Positions 1 through 8,816 of a DNA stretch of 64,000 nucleotides are shown one piece after another. Source of the DNA: Mycolicibacterium sarraceniae (lineage in GTDB: Bacteria; Actinomycetota; Actinomycetes; Mycobacteriales; Mycobacteriaceae). The position numbers were made by a program, and so were the translations under genes. Where the stretch lies: NCBI RefSeq assembly GCF_010731875.1, contig NZ_AP022595.1:62001-126000 (forward strand), written 5' to 3'. The notes beneath the pieces were generated by a model. It searched no databases. It worked only from the letters and a program-made list of their open reading frames with translations, and was not told the origin of the DNA. How positions within the stretch are numbered: the first letter of the stretch is position 1; each line of letters starts with the position of its first letter.

Positions 1-1
1 G

Positions 2-874
2 TTCCCGCTGACCGTGGAAGCGTTCGAGGGCAACAAGGCCGAGACCGCCACCATGCTGCCAGTCATCAACGCGTTCAAGGCTGCCCACCGGCTGACCGAC
101 GTCACCGTGGTCGCCGATGCCGGGATGATTTCCGAGGCCAACCAGATCGCCCTGCAGGCTGCGGGGTTGTCCTACGTCCTGGGCACCCGCATTCCGTTCC
201 TGCCCGACGTGGTCCGCGAATGGTGCGCCAAGCACCCCGACGAAGCTGTTCCCGATCTGCTGATGCTGACCCAGCCGTGGTCGGCGACCAGCAGCGAGAA
301 GGCCCGCGGTATCCCCGACCGGGTCATCTACTACCAGTACCGCCACGATCGGGCCCGGCGCACCCTGCGTGGCATCGATGAACAGATCGCCAAAGCCCCA
401 CGCGCCGTTGATGGCAAGGCCCCGGTCAAGCGCAACCGGTTCATCAAGCTCGCCGGCGCCACCAAGACCGTCAACCGCGAATTGGAGGCCAAGAACCGGG
501 CCTTGGCCGGCTGGAAGGGCTACACCACCAACCTCACCGGCCAGACCCCGGAGTTCGTCATCGACGCCTACCACCAACTCTGGCGTATCGAGAAGTCCTT
601 CCGGATGTCCGAGCACGACCTGCAGGCCAGGCCGATCTACCATCACGTCCGCGAATCGATCGACGCGCACCTGAGCATCGTCGTCGCCGCGATGGCTGTC
701 AGCCACTGGATCGAAGCCCAAACGGGCTGGAGCATAAAGAAATTCGTGCGTACCGCCCGCCGCTACCGCACCGTCCGCATCAAGGCCGGCGAACAAACAC
801 TGACTGCAGCCGACCCGCTACCCGACGACCTCCGCGAAGCACTCATCAAAATTCGTGCCGGCGGTGTGCACTAA
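2..874 (+). CDS. IS4-superfamily (IS1634-like) transposase, 5' end cut by window edge
   Basis: DDE transposase that would cut and insert its own insertion sequence. The frame is already open at base 2 (FPLTVEAFEGNKAET), so the N-terminus and the first catalytic Asp lie outside the window. Visible are the second-Asp region (VVADAGMIS, about 109-135), the Y-x2-R/E/K signature region YHQLWRIEKSFRMSEHDL near 569-622, then RPIYHH and a C-terminal helical part. It ends with TAA at 872-874. Terminal inverted repeats cannot be defined because the left end is missing. It abuts a truncated hsdM piece, so the insertion sits in, or helped create, a decayed island. Whether it is still active cannot be judged. 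Confidence 0.85.
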   Translation, partial: FPLTVEAFEGNKAETATMLPVINAFKAAHRLTDVTVVADAGMISEANQIALQAAGLSYVLGTRIPFLPDVVREWCAKHPDEAVPDLLMLTQPWSATSSEKARGIPDRVIYYQYRHDRARRTLRGIDEQIAKAPRAVDGKAPVKRNRFIKLAGATKTVNRELEAKNRALAGWKGYTTNLTGQTPEFVIDAYHQLWRIEKSFRMSEHDLQARPIYHHVRESIDAHLSIVVAAMAVSHWIEAQTGWSIKKFVRTARRYRTVRIKAGEQTLTAADPLPDDLREALIKIRAGGVH

Positions 875-922
875 TTTGAGCCGAGTCAGGACGCCCCTGC
901 AACACGCCCCAACGGTCTACAG

Positions 923-1238
923 AACCCCCATTCGGCGTCGCCTGGAATACCCAGCAGAAGTCAGTCACCGACGAGTACGAACAACGTGGCTTCGCCGGAC
1001 GCTTCGGCCCCGGCTTGCCTCGCGTTTCCGACGGGTCGCTGCTGTTCCTGCTACACCTGATCTCCAAGATGCAGCCTGTCAAGAGTGGCGAGGGGGGCAG
1101 TCGGCTGGCCATCGTTTTGAACGGCTCACCGCTCTTCACTGGCGGAGCTGGTTCGGGTGAGTCGAACATCCGCCAGTGGATCATCGAAAACGACCTGCTC
1201 GACGCGATCGTCGCGCTTCCGACGGACATGTTCTACAA
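923..1238 (+). pseudogene. hsdM: Fragment of type I restriction-modification methylase HsdM
   Basis: About 100 residues of an N-6 adenine methylase subunit of a type I R-M system. The frame reads [12 protein letters not shown], then [20 protein letters not shown], later [20 protein letters not shown] and [15 protein letters not shown]. These are the region from catalytic motif IV (NPPF) onward. Motif IV itself is damaged: a run of five C at 925-929 gives EPPF, and one more C would restore NPPF. There is no start, no AdoMet-binding N-terminal half and no C-terminus. It is cut on the left near the transposase and on the right by an antisense integrase piece. Not functional. Confidence 0.8.
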
Positions 1239-1387
1239 CACTTGGCCACCTCGACGGTGTTGGCGAACCGCTCGGCATCCCGCTTCGTCTTGAATCCGCG
1301 CTTGTCGGTCTGGCGGTTGTCCGGTGTGCGATAGCGAACCCGGTACCGCTTGCCCTTCTTGGTCTCGTAAGCCGCGACGACTGCCAT
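1238..1387 (-). pseudogene. N-terminal fragment of a tyrosine integrase (arm-binding domain)
   Basis: Starts MAVVAAYETKKGKRYRVRY (ATG at 1387), then [19 protein letters not shown]. This is the AP2-like arm-type DNA-binding start typical of actinobacterial phage and ICE integrases. After about 49 residues the sequence runs straight into the antisense end of the hsdM piece, so the core-binding and catalytic domains are missing. Its presence near the 3' end of nrdF2 suggests that an integrated element once occupied this site. No tRNA or att repeat is visible in the window. Confidence 0.7.
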
Positions 1388-1453
1388 GCCCACAGCGCAG
1401 AGAATGTGGGCAAAATGTGGGCAATAACCGCTCCCCATCCACCTCGGAGAACA

Positions 1454-1485
1454 CTAAAGGCGGACCGTTTCCAGTCCGCCTTTAG
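1454..1485 (-). terminator. Hairpin terminator downstream of nrdF2
   Basis: Perfect 12-bp inverted repeat (CTAAAGGCGGAC at 1454-1465 and its complement at 1474-1485) with an 8-nt loop, 27 bp past the nrdF2 stop. There is no long U run on either strand, but mycobacterial terminators often lack one. Being symmetrical it could serve both strands. Confidence 0.7.
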
Positions 1486-1512
1486 GTCCAAATATCGCCC
1501 TGAGCAGGGAAC

Positions 1513-2499
<987 letters not shown>

Positions 2500-2538
2500 T
2501 CACCACGCTGTTTGCCCCGTTTCGGGCTGACCACCAAA

Positions 2539-2586
2539 ACACTACCCCTGGGGTCCGACGACACGCCGCAACACAACAAGTTGTGT
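2539..2586 (-). promoter_or_regulatory. Predicted NrdR-box pair upstream of nrdF2
   Basis: Two 16-bp imperfect or perfect palindromes: acactacccctggggt at 2539-2554 and acacaacaagttgtgt at 2571-2586. Start-to-start spacing is 32 bp, three helical turns, the spacing known for tandem NrdR boxes. The box form (ACAC-N8-GTGT) resembles the known consensus. They lie 52-99 bp before the nrdF2 start. Repressor binding is inferred. Confidence 0.65.
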
Positions 2587-2650
2587 TTCTTAGACCCCGA
2601 ACACACAGGTCCAACGCGCGCAGAAATTCACCCCGGCGTGTCGGGCGAAC

Positions 2651-4162
2651 TCAGCCGGAGAACCAGTACTCCGTGCGCTTCAAGGATCGCGTCGCCAACC
2701 AGTACTGCCACGTCATCCCGCTCCACAAGGTGCGGTTCTTGCCGTGCTCGTCGAGATACCAGCTGCTGCAGCCGCCGGTACTCCAGACCGCGCCGCCGAG
2801 TCGCTGCTGCAACTCGGCATTGAACGAATCCTGCGCCCACCGACTGGGTGCCAATGCCTGCGCCCCGGCCTTCTCGACGGCATCGATCGCCTGGCCGACG
2901 TAGCGGATCTGCGACTCGATCATGAACACCACCGAGTTGTGGCCAAGTCCGGTGTTGGGCCCGAGCAGGAAGAACAGATTCGGCATATCCGCGACAGCGA
3001 TCCCACGGTGGGCCTGCACACCTTCCCGGTTCCAGCGGTCCACCAGATCCTCGCCGCCGGGGCCCAAGATGGCGACATAGGTGTAGGAGTCGGTGACGTG
3101 GAAACCGGTCGCGAACACGATGACGTCGGTCTGCCTTTCGGTCTCACGACCGTGCTCGTCGGCGGTGACGATGCCGTGCGGGGTGATCCGGGCGATCGAA
3201 TCGGTGACCAGCTCGGAATGCGGCTTGTCGATGGCACGAAAGTATCTGTCGGAGAACAGGACTCGCTTGCACCCGAGCCGGTACTTCGGGGTTAGCCTGC
3301 GTCGTAGCTCACGGTCGCGGACCTGGTGGCGGATGTTCCACTTGCCGGCCTTCTCCCCCAGCGTGAGCAGCTCGGGCCTGCCGGTCATCGCGAAGCCGAG
3401 GGCCTCCTGGAACCAGTAGATGCCGGTGCGCAGCGCCGCACGAGCCCCGGGGACCGTCCCGAACGCCTCGCGCATCCGGGCCGGGATGGGATTGTTGGAG
3501 CGCGGCAGCACCCAGGCCGGGGTGCGCTGGTAGAGCTGGAGTTCGCCGACCGTGTCCACGATCTCCGGGACCAGTTGAATGGCGCTGGCACCGGTGCCGA
3601 TGACGGCGACGCGCTTGCCGGTGAGGTCAACGTTGTGGTCCCACTGCGCGGAGTGGAACGCCGCGCCCTCGAAGTCGGCCAGTCCCTCGATCTCGGGCAC
3701 GGCGGGGATGTGCAGCGCGCCCGCGCCAGAGATCAGGAACTGGGCGATGTACTCGCGGCCGTCCTTGGTGAAGACGTGCCAGCGGAACTCGGCGTCGTCC
3801 CAGTGGGCGCGGTCCACATGGGCGCCGAAGCGGATGTGGCGGCGCAGACCGTGCTTGTCGGTCACGCCCCTGAGGTAGTCGAGGATCTCCGGCTGCAGGG
3901 ACCACATGTAGGTCCAGTCGGGTTTGGGCTCGAAGGAGAACGAGTAGAGGTGCGCCGGGATGTCGCAGGCGCAACCCGGGTAGCTGTTATCGCGCCAGGT
4001 TCCGCCGACGTCGTCGGCCTTCTCCAGGATCAGGAAGTCGACGCCGCGGCGCTGCAACTCGATCCCCATCCCCAGCCCAGAAAACCCGGTGCCGATGACC
4101 AGCGCCCGGGTCAGGACGGGTTCGGTAGCGGTGTCGGCGACGGTCGGTTCGGCAACGGTCAT
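2651..4162 (-). CDS. Flavin-containing (Baeyer-Villiger type) monooxygenase
   Basis: FAD- and NADPH-dependent monooxygenase, 503 aa, likely inserting oxygen into ketones or oxidising other lipophilic carbonyls. FAD motif GTGFSG follows the first beta strand (about residue 23), then DVGGTWRDNSYPGCACD. The Baeyer-Villiger fingerprint FxGxxxHxxxW is present as FEGAAFHSAQW (about 170). The second Rossmann motif is GTGASA, and FATGFH lies near residue 355. It occupies the position of Rv3049c beside nrdF2 in M. tuberculosis. Divergent neighbour is a small membrane protein; a TetR gene lies beyond. Substrate unknown. Start ATG at 4162. Confidence 0.9.
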   Translation of the reverse strand: MTVAEPTVADTATEPVLTRALVIGTGFSGLGMGIELQRRGVDFLILEKADDVGGTWRDNSYPGCACDIPAHLYSFSFEPKPDWTYMWSLQPEILDYLRGVTDKHGLRRHIRFGAHVDRAHWDDAEFRWHVFTKDGREYIAQFLISGAGALHIPAVPEIEGLADFEGAAFHSAQWDHNVDLTGKRVAVIGTGASAIQLVPEIVDTVGELQLYQRTPAWVLPRSNNPIPARMREAFGTVPGARAALRTGIYWFQEALGFAMTGRPELLTLGEKAGKWNIRHQVRDRELRRRLTPKYRLGCKRVLFSDRYFRAIDKPHSELVTDSIARITPHGIVTADEHGRETERQTDVIVFATGFHVTDSYTYVAILGPGGEDLVDRWNREGVQAHRGIAVADMPNLFFLLGPNTGLGHNSVVFMIESQIRYVGQAIDAVEKAGAQALAPSRWAQDSFNAELQQRLGGAVWSTGGCSSWYLDEHGKNRTLWSGMTWQYWLATRSLKRTEYWFSG

Positions 4163-4306
4163 GCCACCAAAGTACCCAATACCGACGGTATCGGGTAAGG
4201 GGTTGTTTTCCCTTCAGTCGAGCGTGCCACTTCAGACCTCGGGGGACGGTGGCTCCACGGCGATTCTTGTGCCCATGGGGATCATCGTCGCGTTCGTGTT
4301 GTACTC

Positions 4307-4606
4307 GTGATTCAGCAGGTAGTTGAGATGTCGACGGGCCATCCGGTCCCGCGTCACGGCGCCATCGGGTTCGCTGGGGCCACCATCAGCGTGCTGGTCG
4401 GCACACTCGCGGCGTCGGTTTCATTCCGCTATTTCTTGCTGTACATCTACTTCGTACCGCTCATTGTCGCCGACCTAATCGTGGCGGTGGTGCTTGCCAT
4501 GCGTTCGGGCCTGATGGCGCAAGCGGGCCGCGGAATGCTCATCGGGCTGCTGTCGGTACCGCTTGCGCCGGCGGTGATTTGGTTCTGCTATCTAGCGTCT
4601 TCCTGA
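4307..4606 (+). CDS. Small membrane protein, function unknown
   Basis: 99 aa from GTG 4307. An ATG at 4328 in the same frame gives 92 aa and is as plausible (MSTGHPVPR). Three hydrophobic stretches are visible: about residues 20-38 (GFAGATISVLVGTLAA), 41-66 (YFLLYIYFVPLIVADLIVAVV) and 78-97. No catalytic motif is seen. It lies alone between a monooxygenase and a TetR gene transcribed towards it. Not recognised as a named family. Confidence 0.55.
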   Translation: MIQQVVEMSTGHPVPRHGAIGFAGATISVLVGTLAASVSFRYFLLYIYFVPLIVADLIVAVVLAMRSGLMAQAGRGMLIGLLSVPLAPAVIWFCYLASS

Positions 4607-4663
4607 GATCGCCCGGACACCTGGCCGCGCGATACGTCTGTAGGTAACGCCGGGGCCGATCCC

Positions 4664-5410
4664 TTAACCCGCGGCTGCGCGCCGCTGCATCGCGTTGTGA
4701 ATCGGGCGGTCGGGATCGAGGCTGACGCCGAGAAGGTCGGCGGTGCCGTTGACCGTCCCCAACATGATCGTGGTCAGGTGGTTGATGAACTCGTCGGTCG
4801 GCATCCGACGGGGGCTGTCCGGGTCGGGGCCCAGCCACCAGTCGGTGGCTGCCGAGCATGCCCCGAACGCCGCCGCGGCGGCCAGCTCCAGTGCCGCGGG
4901 GTCGAGCTGCATACCGCTCAGCTCGTTGTTGAAGGTCTCAGCGAATGCCATCGTGATCTCGTGACCCTCGTTGAGTGCGCGCTGGGTGGATTCCGATTGT
5001 TCGGGGAAGCGGCCCTGCAGGATGAACCGCAGCACGTTGGGGTGCTGTTCGACCAGGTTCACGTACTCGGCCACCCCACGGCGGATGACCTCCCGCATGG
5101 GGTCGGTCGCGGCGTCGATATTGGAGAAGATGGCCGCCCACAGCATGTCGCGCAGCCGCTTGCCGATGGCCTGGAACAGGTCCGATTTGTCGGTGAAGTG
5201 CCGGTAGATCTTCGGCTTGGCGGTGCCGGCCTCTTCGGCGATCTCGCGCAGGGAGACGTCGGGCCCATGCTGGTCGATGGACCGGAAGGCGGCGTCGACG
5301 ATCTCGGCACGCACCTTCTTGCGGTGCTCGCGCCAGCGTTCACTGCGGGCGTCGACCTTGCCCGGCTCTGCGCCGGATCGCGATCTGGACACTCTGCGCA
5401 CGTCAAGCAC
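4664..5410 (-). CDS. TetR/AcrR family transcriptional regulator
   Basis: 248 aa DNA-binding repressor or activator. The HTH is clear at about residues 36-80: VDAAFRSIDQHGPDVSLREI, then AEEAGTAKPKIYRHFTDK. The rest is the helical ligand/dimer domain, including FAETFNNELSG and FGACSAATDWWLGP. It has the place of Rv3050c next to the nrdF2-side monooxygenase, and is divergent from the geranylgeranyl-reductase-like gene (121-bp gap), which could be its target. Start at 5410 is the longest choice; the first 25 residues are basic and may be untranslated if a later start is used. Confidence 0.9.
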   Translation of the reverse strand: MLDVRRVSRSRSGAEPGKVDARSERWREHRKKVRAEIVDAAFRSIDQHGPDVSLREIAEEAGTAKPKIYRHFTDKSDLFQAIGKRLRDMLWAAIFSNIDAATDPMREVIRRGVAEYVNLVEQHPNVLRFILQGRFPEQSESTQRALNEGHEITMAFAETFNNELSGMQLDPAALELAAAAAFGACSAATDWWLGPDPDSPRRMPTDEFINHLTTIMLGTVNGTADLLGVSLDPDRPIHNAMQRRAAAG

Positions 5411-5531
5411 TGTACCCGGGCCGGGGCCGACCTTCGGCGATGACGATCACACCGGCGCCTTCTGCTCGGAGCAAAACCACGTTCTCAGATAACATCGAGG
5501 CAACCCGATCAGCGAAGTGAGACGAGACGTT

Positions 5532-6710
5532 GTGACCGAGCGATTCGACCTGGTGATAGCCGGTGGAGGCCCATCGGGGGCGGCCGCGGCATGGCAGGCC
5601 GCGCAAACCGGCGCGAAAGTAGTGGTCCTCGACAAGGCGGAATTCCCCCGGGACAAGCCCTGTGGTGATGGCCTGACCGCGCGTGCGGTCAGCTATCTGC
5701 AAAAGATGGGCCTGGCCCACGAGATCACGCAGTTCCACAAGATCAGCGGAGTGACCGTCTACAGCCCGTCGCAGTGGGAGCTGTCGTTCCCGCAACGTCC
5801 CGGCATGCCCGACTACGGCCGCACCGCCAGCCGTGCCGAGCTGGACACGATGCTGCTCAAGCACGCCGAGTCGGCCGGTGCCGTGGTGCGTCAGGGCGCT
5901 GAAGTTGCCGGCCCCGAGCTCGACGCGCGCGGCCGGGTGGTCGGCGTCATCCTCAAGAACGGGGAGAAGGTCCTCGGCGACGCCGTCATCGCCGCCGACG
6001 GCGCCTACTCCCCCCTCAAGCGCGGCCTCAAGATCGACTCGGACTACAACGGCTACTCCGCCATCGCGATCCGCTCGGAGATGCATGCCAACCGGCCCGA
6101 TTCCGACCGCTTCGAGATCTATCTCAAGCTGCTCTTCCAGGGCGACCAGCTGCCCGGCTACGGGTGGATCTTCCCGATGGGCGGCGGCCGGTTCAACATC
6201 GGCCTCGGCTACGTCAACAGCTACAAGAACTGGCAATCGATCAACGCCACGCACTTCTTCGGCGACTTCTTGCGCACGCTGCCCGCCGAGTGGGAGCTGC
6301 CCTCGGTCGAGGAACTGAAGAAGAACAAGTCCGTCCGGGCCTGGCGCCTGCCGATGGGCTTCACCGCCTGGCCGCCGTGGCGTCCCGGAGTGCTGTTTGC
6401 CGGCGACTCGCTGGGTGCGGGTAAGCCGGTGTCGGGTGCCGGCATCTCCAAGGCACTCGAATCCGGCTTGGCCGCCGGCGAATGCGCGATCGCTGCACTG
6501 GAAAACGGCGGACCCGACGACTTCACGAATTACCAACAGCGCATGGAAGCCGCGTGGGGCCGCGAATACAAGCGTGGACGCTTCTTCAACAAGCTCGCCG
6601 GAATTCCGAAGGTGTCAGAAACCGGGCTAAAACTGCTCGACAACCACACCTTCCGCGACTTCCTGCTCAAGTCGCTGTACAAGAAGGCGCAGAGCCCCTC
6701 GCATACCTAG
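5532..6710 (+). CDS. Geranylgeranyl reductase family FAD-dependent oxidoreductase
   Basis: Flavoprotein that would saturate isoprenoid double bonds, as menaquinone reductase MenJ (Rv0561c) and archaeal geranylgeranyl reductases do. About 392 aa. FAD motif GGGPSGAAAAWQAA at the N-terminus, family signature FPRDKPCGDGLTARAV, the second motif DAVIAADGAYSP, and GVLFAGDSLGAGKPVSGAGI in the third FAD-contact segment. Start GTG 5532 puts VTERFDLVIAGGGP directly before the first beta strand; GTG 5517 is an alternative. Followed after 9 bp by an SMI1/KNR4 gene on the same strand. The mycobacterial family has several paralogues, so this need not be menJ. Confidence 0.85.
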   Translation: MTERFDLVIAGGGPSGAAAAWQAAQTGAKVVVLDKAEFPRDKPCGDGLTARAVSYLQKMGLAHEITQFHKISGVTVYSPSQWELSFPQRPGMPDYGRTASRAELDTMLLKHAESAGAVVRQGAEVAGPELDARGRVVGVILKNGEKVLGDAVIAADGAYSPLKRGLKIDSDYNGYSAIAIRSEMHANRPDSDRFEIYLKLLFQGDQLPGYGWIFPMGGGRFNIGLGYVNSYKNWQSINATHFFGDFLRTLPAEWELPSVEELKKNKSVRAWRLPMGFTAWPPWRPGVLFAGDSLGAGKPVSGAGISKALESGLAAGECAIAALENGGPDDFTNYQQRMEAAWGREYKRGRFFNKLAGIPKVSETGLKLLDNHTFRDFLLKSLYKKAQSPSHT

Positions 6711-6719
6711 GCTGCCCGC

Positions 6720-7232
6720 ATGGTCGACGACGGCGCCCCGCTTGCCACAGCGACGATGACGCCCGGTCTCAGCGACGACGAGCTGGCCCGCATCGAGGCT
6801 GAGTTCGGCTTCGAATTCGCCGATGACCATCGGGCGTTTCTGGCGTCGGGCTTGCCGACCGGCGAATCGTGGCCGGACTGGCGGGGTGCGCCGCGCCGGA
6901 GCTTGCAACAGCGATTGCGGTTGCCCGCCGACGGAATCCTGTTCGCCGTCGAGTGGCGGGGCTTCTGGGGTTCCGGGTGGGGTGCTCGTCCGGCCCGGAT
7001 GAAGGACGCGCTGCGCAGCGCCAATTATCACCTCGCGCGGGTGCCGCAGTTAGTGCCGGTGCAGTCGAATCACTACCTCCCCGCCGGCCGCGGCAGCTCC
7101 GGCCACCCTGTACTGTCGGTGTATCAGACCGACGTAACCTGCTGTGGCGCTGATCTTTTCACTTATGCCGAGGCGGGTCCGCCGCAGTCCCGGACGTCGA
7201 CGGTGGAGTTCTGGTCCGATCTGATCGGGTGA
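6720..7232 (+). CDS. SMI1/KNR4 family protein
   Basis: 170 aa. LSDDELARIEAEFGFEFADD followed by HRAFLASGLP is the SMI1/KNR4 opening, and FWGSGWGARP, RVPQLVPVQSNHYLP and GHPVLSVYQTD are the later family blocks. Members are adaptor-like, and many bacterial ones are immunity proteins against polymorphic toxins. No toxin gene is seen here. It follows the reductase by 9 bp, so is probably cotranscribed. Its last 70 bp overlap the 3' end of the opposite-strand dioxygenase gene. Role unknown. Confidence 0.75.
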   Translation: MVDDGAPLATATMTPGLSDDELARIEAEFGFEFADDHRAFLASGLPTGESWPDWRGAPRRSLQQRLRLPADGILFAVEWRGFWGSGWGARPARMKDALRSANYHLARVPQLVPVQSNHYLPAGRGSSGHPVLSVYQTDVTCCGADLFTYAEAGPPQSRTSTVEFWSDLIG

Positions 7233-7930
7233 GTCAGTGCCAGCCCAGCGAAGTACAGCATCGGCAGGAAGTGGTCCGGGGTGGGCACGGCTGCAGCGTA
7301 GTCGCCATGCTCGCGCAGCCGGGCAGCCTCGGCGGGGTCAGTGAGCAGTTGCGCGCGGGCGTGGTCATCGAAGCGTTGGGCCCAGTCGAATCCCTTGTCG
7401 CCCAATGCTGGATCCATCGCCGCGAGGTTGTGGACGATATTGCCGCTACCCAGAATCAGCACGCCACGTTCGCCCAAGGCCGCGAGCTTGGCTCCCAGTT
7501 CGAGGTGGTACTCCAGCGGCTTGTCGGCGTTGATGGCCAACTGCACCACCGGCACCGACGCGTCCGGGAACGCGTGCACCAGTACCGACCAGGTGCCGTG
7601 GTCGATCCCCCAGCTGTCGATATCGGCACCGACCCAGGTCGGCTCGACCACGTCGGCGATCTCGGCGGCCAGCTCCGGAAGGCCCGGTGCCGGGTACTGC
7701 ATCGCGAAGAGCTCAGCGGGAAATCCGTAGAAGTCGTGGATGGTTCGCGGTACCGCCATGGCGGTGACGGCAGTGGCGTTGATGTACCAGTGCGCGCTGA
7801 CGACGAGGATGGCCCGCGGGCGCGGGACTGATTGGCCGAACGCACGCCACGCCTCGGTGTAGCGGTTGCGCTCCAGGGCGTTCATCGGGCTGCCGTGCCC
7901 GATGAACGCCGCCGGCATGGGTGCGGTCAT
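7163..7930 (-). CDS. Extradiol ring-cleavage dioxygenase, 4,5-DOPA dioxygenase (YgiD) family
   Basis: 255 aa class III LigB-fold enzyme; relatives open catechol rings such as DOPA using a single metal. Ligand histidines are recognisable in GHGSP (H12), VVSAHW (H47), SGNIVHN and TPDHFLP. DSWGIDHGTWSVL and FPDASVPVVQLAI are typical family blocks. Length is normal. Substrate in mycobacteria is unknown. Its 3' end overlaps the SMI1/KNR4 gene by 70 bp in convergent orientation. Directly upstream lies the phytanoyl-CoA-dioxygenase-like gene on the same strand (41-bp gap), so they may form one unit. Confidence 0.88.
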   Translation of the reverse strand: MTAPMPAAFIGHGSPMNALERNRYTEAWRAFGQSVPRPRAILVVSAHWYINATAVTAMAVPRTIHDFYGFPAELFAMQYPAPGLPELAAEIADVVEPTWVGADIDSWGIDHGTWSVLVHAFPDASVPVVQLAINADKPLEYHLELGAKLAALGERGVLILGSGNIVHNLAAMDPALGDKGFDWAQRFDDHARAQLLTDPAEAARLREHGDYAAAVPTPDHFLPMLYFAGLALTHPIRSDQNSTVDVRDCGGPASA

Positions 7931-7971
7931 GGCTCTAGTTAACCGCCCGATGGCGTGTTCTGTTCCGCTGG

Positions 7972-8763
7972 TTACTCGCTATGGGTGAGCTGGTCGGCGA
8001 ACGCGGTGCCGGCGTGGCCGTTGAGCTTGGTCGCGTCGAAGCCGTAGGCGACGTTGCCTCCGCGGATCGCACGCAGCGGGTCCTCCAAGTCGCGGAAGTA
8101 ACCCATCGCCCAGGCACCCTCCTGATAGCCGATCAGCTTGAGCAGGTCGTCATCGAGTGTGCGTGCGACTTCTGTTGGTAACGAGAGGAATTGGTTCTCC
8201 TCCTGTCGGACCCAGCCGACGCAGTAGTTGACGTTGATGGCACGGCGGACCTGCTGACTTCGGTTGGCGGCACCGCTGTGCACGATTTTTCCGGAGTAGA
8301 GCAGCACCGAATCCGCGGTGTAGTCGGTCATCGCCCACAGCGTGTTGCACTGCACGTGGTAGTCGTCGGGAAACGGGTAGAAGTCGAAGGCGTTCTGGTC
8401 GCGGTGCAGGGCCTGGTCGGACTCGCCCGGCTCGATCGAGATGACCTGGGTGAGCATCACCTGGAAAGCAATGGCGTGGCCGAGAAAGTCCTTGCACACA
8501 CCGAGAATCGTCGGATTACCAATCAGGGTGCGGCAGCCCGGCGAACGCGCGACGAGCGCTCCGGTACGCCGTGACTTGCGGCCGATCATCGCGTTGTAGC
8601 CCATGGGCGTCGCGTCGAGGTACGGAGCCGATTCGTCGGCGATGATGTCCATCAACGACCCTGGTACCAGGTTGTCGACAATGACGTAGCCATCGCGGCG
8701 CGGGTGGTCGGCAAGCTCAGCCAGGGACGTGGTGGCCGGAACGTGCGTCGACGCGGTCATCAC
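7972..8763 (-). CDS. Phytanoyl-CoA dioxygenase (PhyH) family protein with an internal block missing
   Basis: 263 aa Fe(II)/2-oxoglutarate oxygenase relative. The first ligands are in LHRDQNAFDF (H120, D122), the distal His in KIVHSGAANRS (H162), and the 2-oxoglutarate Arg in QVRRAINVNY. As I recall the family, about 40-45 residues with the sequence NGATRVVPGSH lie between the TDYT and GSVL(L/F)Y blocks. Here these blocks are joined directly as WAMTDYTADSVLLYSG, without a frame change. The fold may therefore be impaired although all three metal ligands remain. Start ATG 8763. The rest of the gene looks normal. Confidence 0.82.
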   Translation of the reverse strand: MMTASTHVPATTSLAELADHPRRDGYVIVDNLVPGSLMDIIADESAPYLDATPMGYNAMIGRKSRRTGALVARSPGCRTLIGNPTILGVCKDFLGHAIAFQVMLTQVISIEPGESDQALHRDQNAFDFYPFPDDYHVQCNTLWAMTDYTADSVLLYSGKIVHSGAANRSQQVRRAINVNYCVGWVRQEENQFLSLPTEVARTLDDDLLKLIGYQEGAWAMGYFRDLEDPLRAIRGGNVAYGFDATKLNGHAGTAFADQLTHSE

Positions 8764-8816
8764 CCAATTGTCTCGGAACGTGTGTGTTGACCAGGTAAAA
8801 CAGCGTCACGCACCCG

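Noticed and set aside
923..1238. Possible active type I restriction-modification system
   Set aside because: Only a fragment of hsdM is present; no hsdR or hsdS.
4089..4310. 73-codon plus-strand frame at the monooxygenase start
   Set aside because: Mostly antisense to the monooxygenase N-terminus and no ribosome site.
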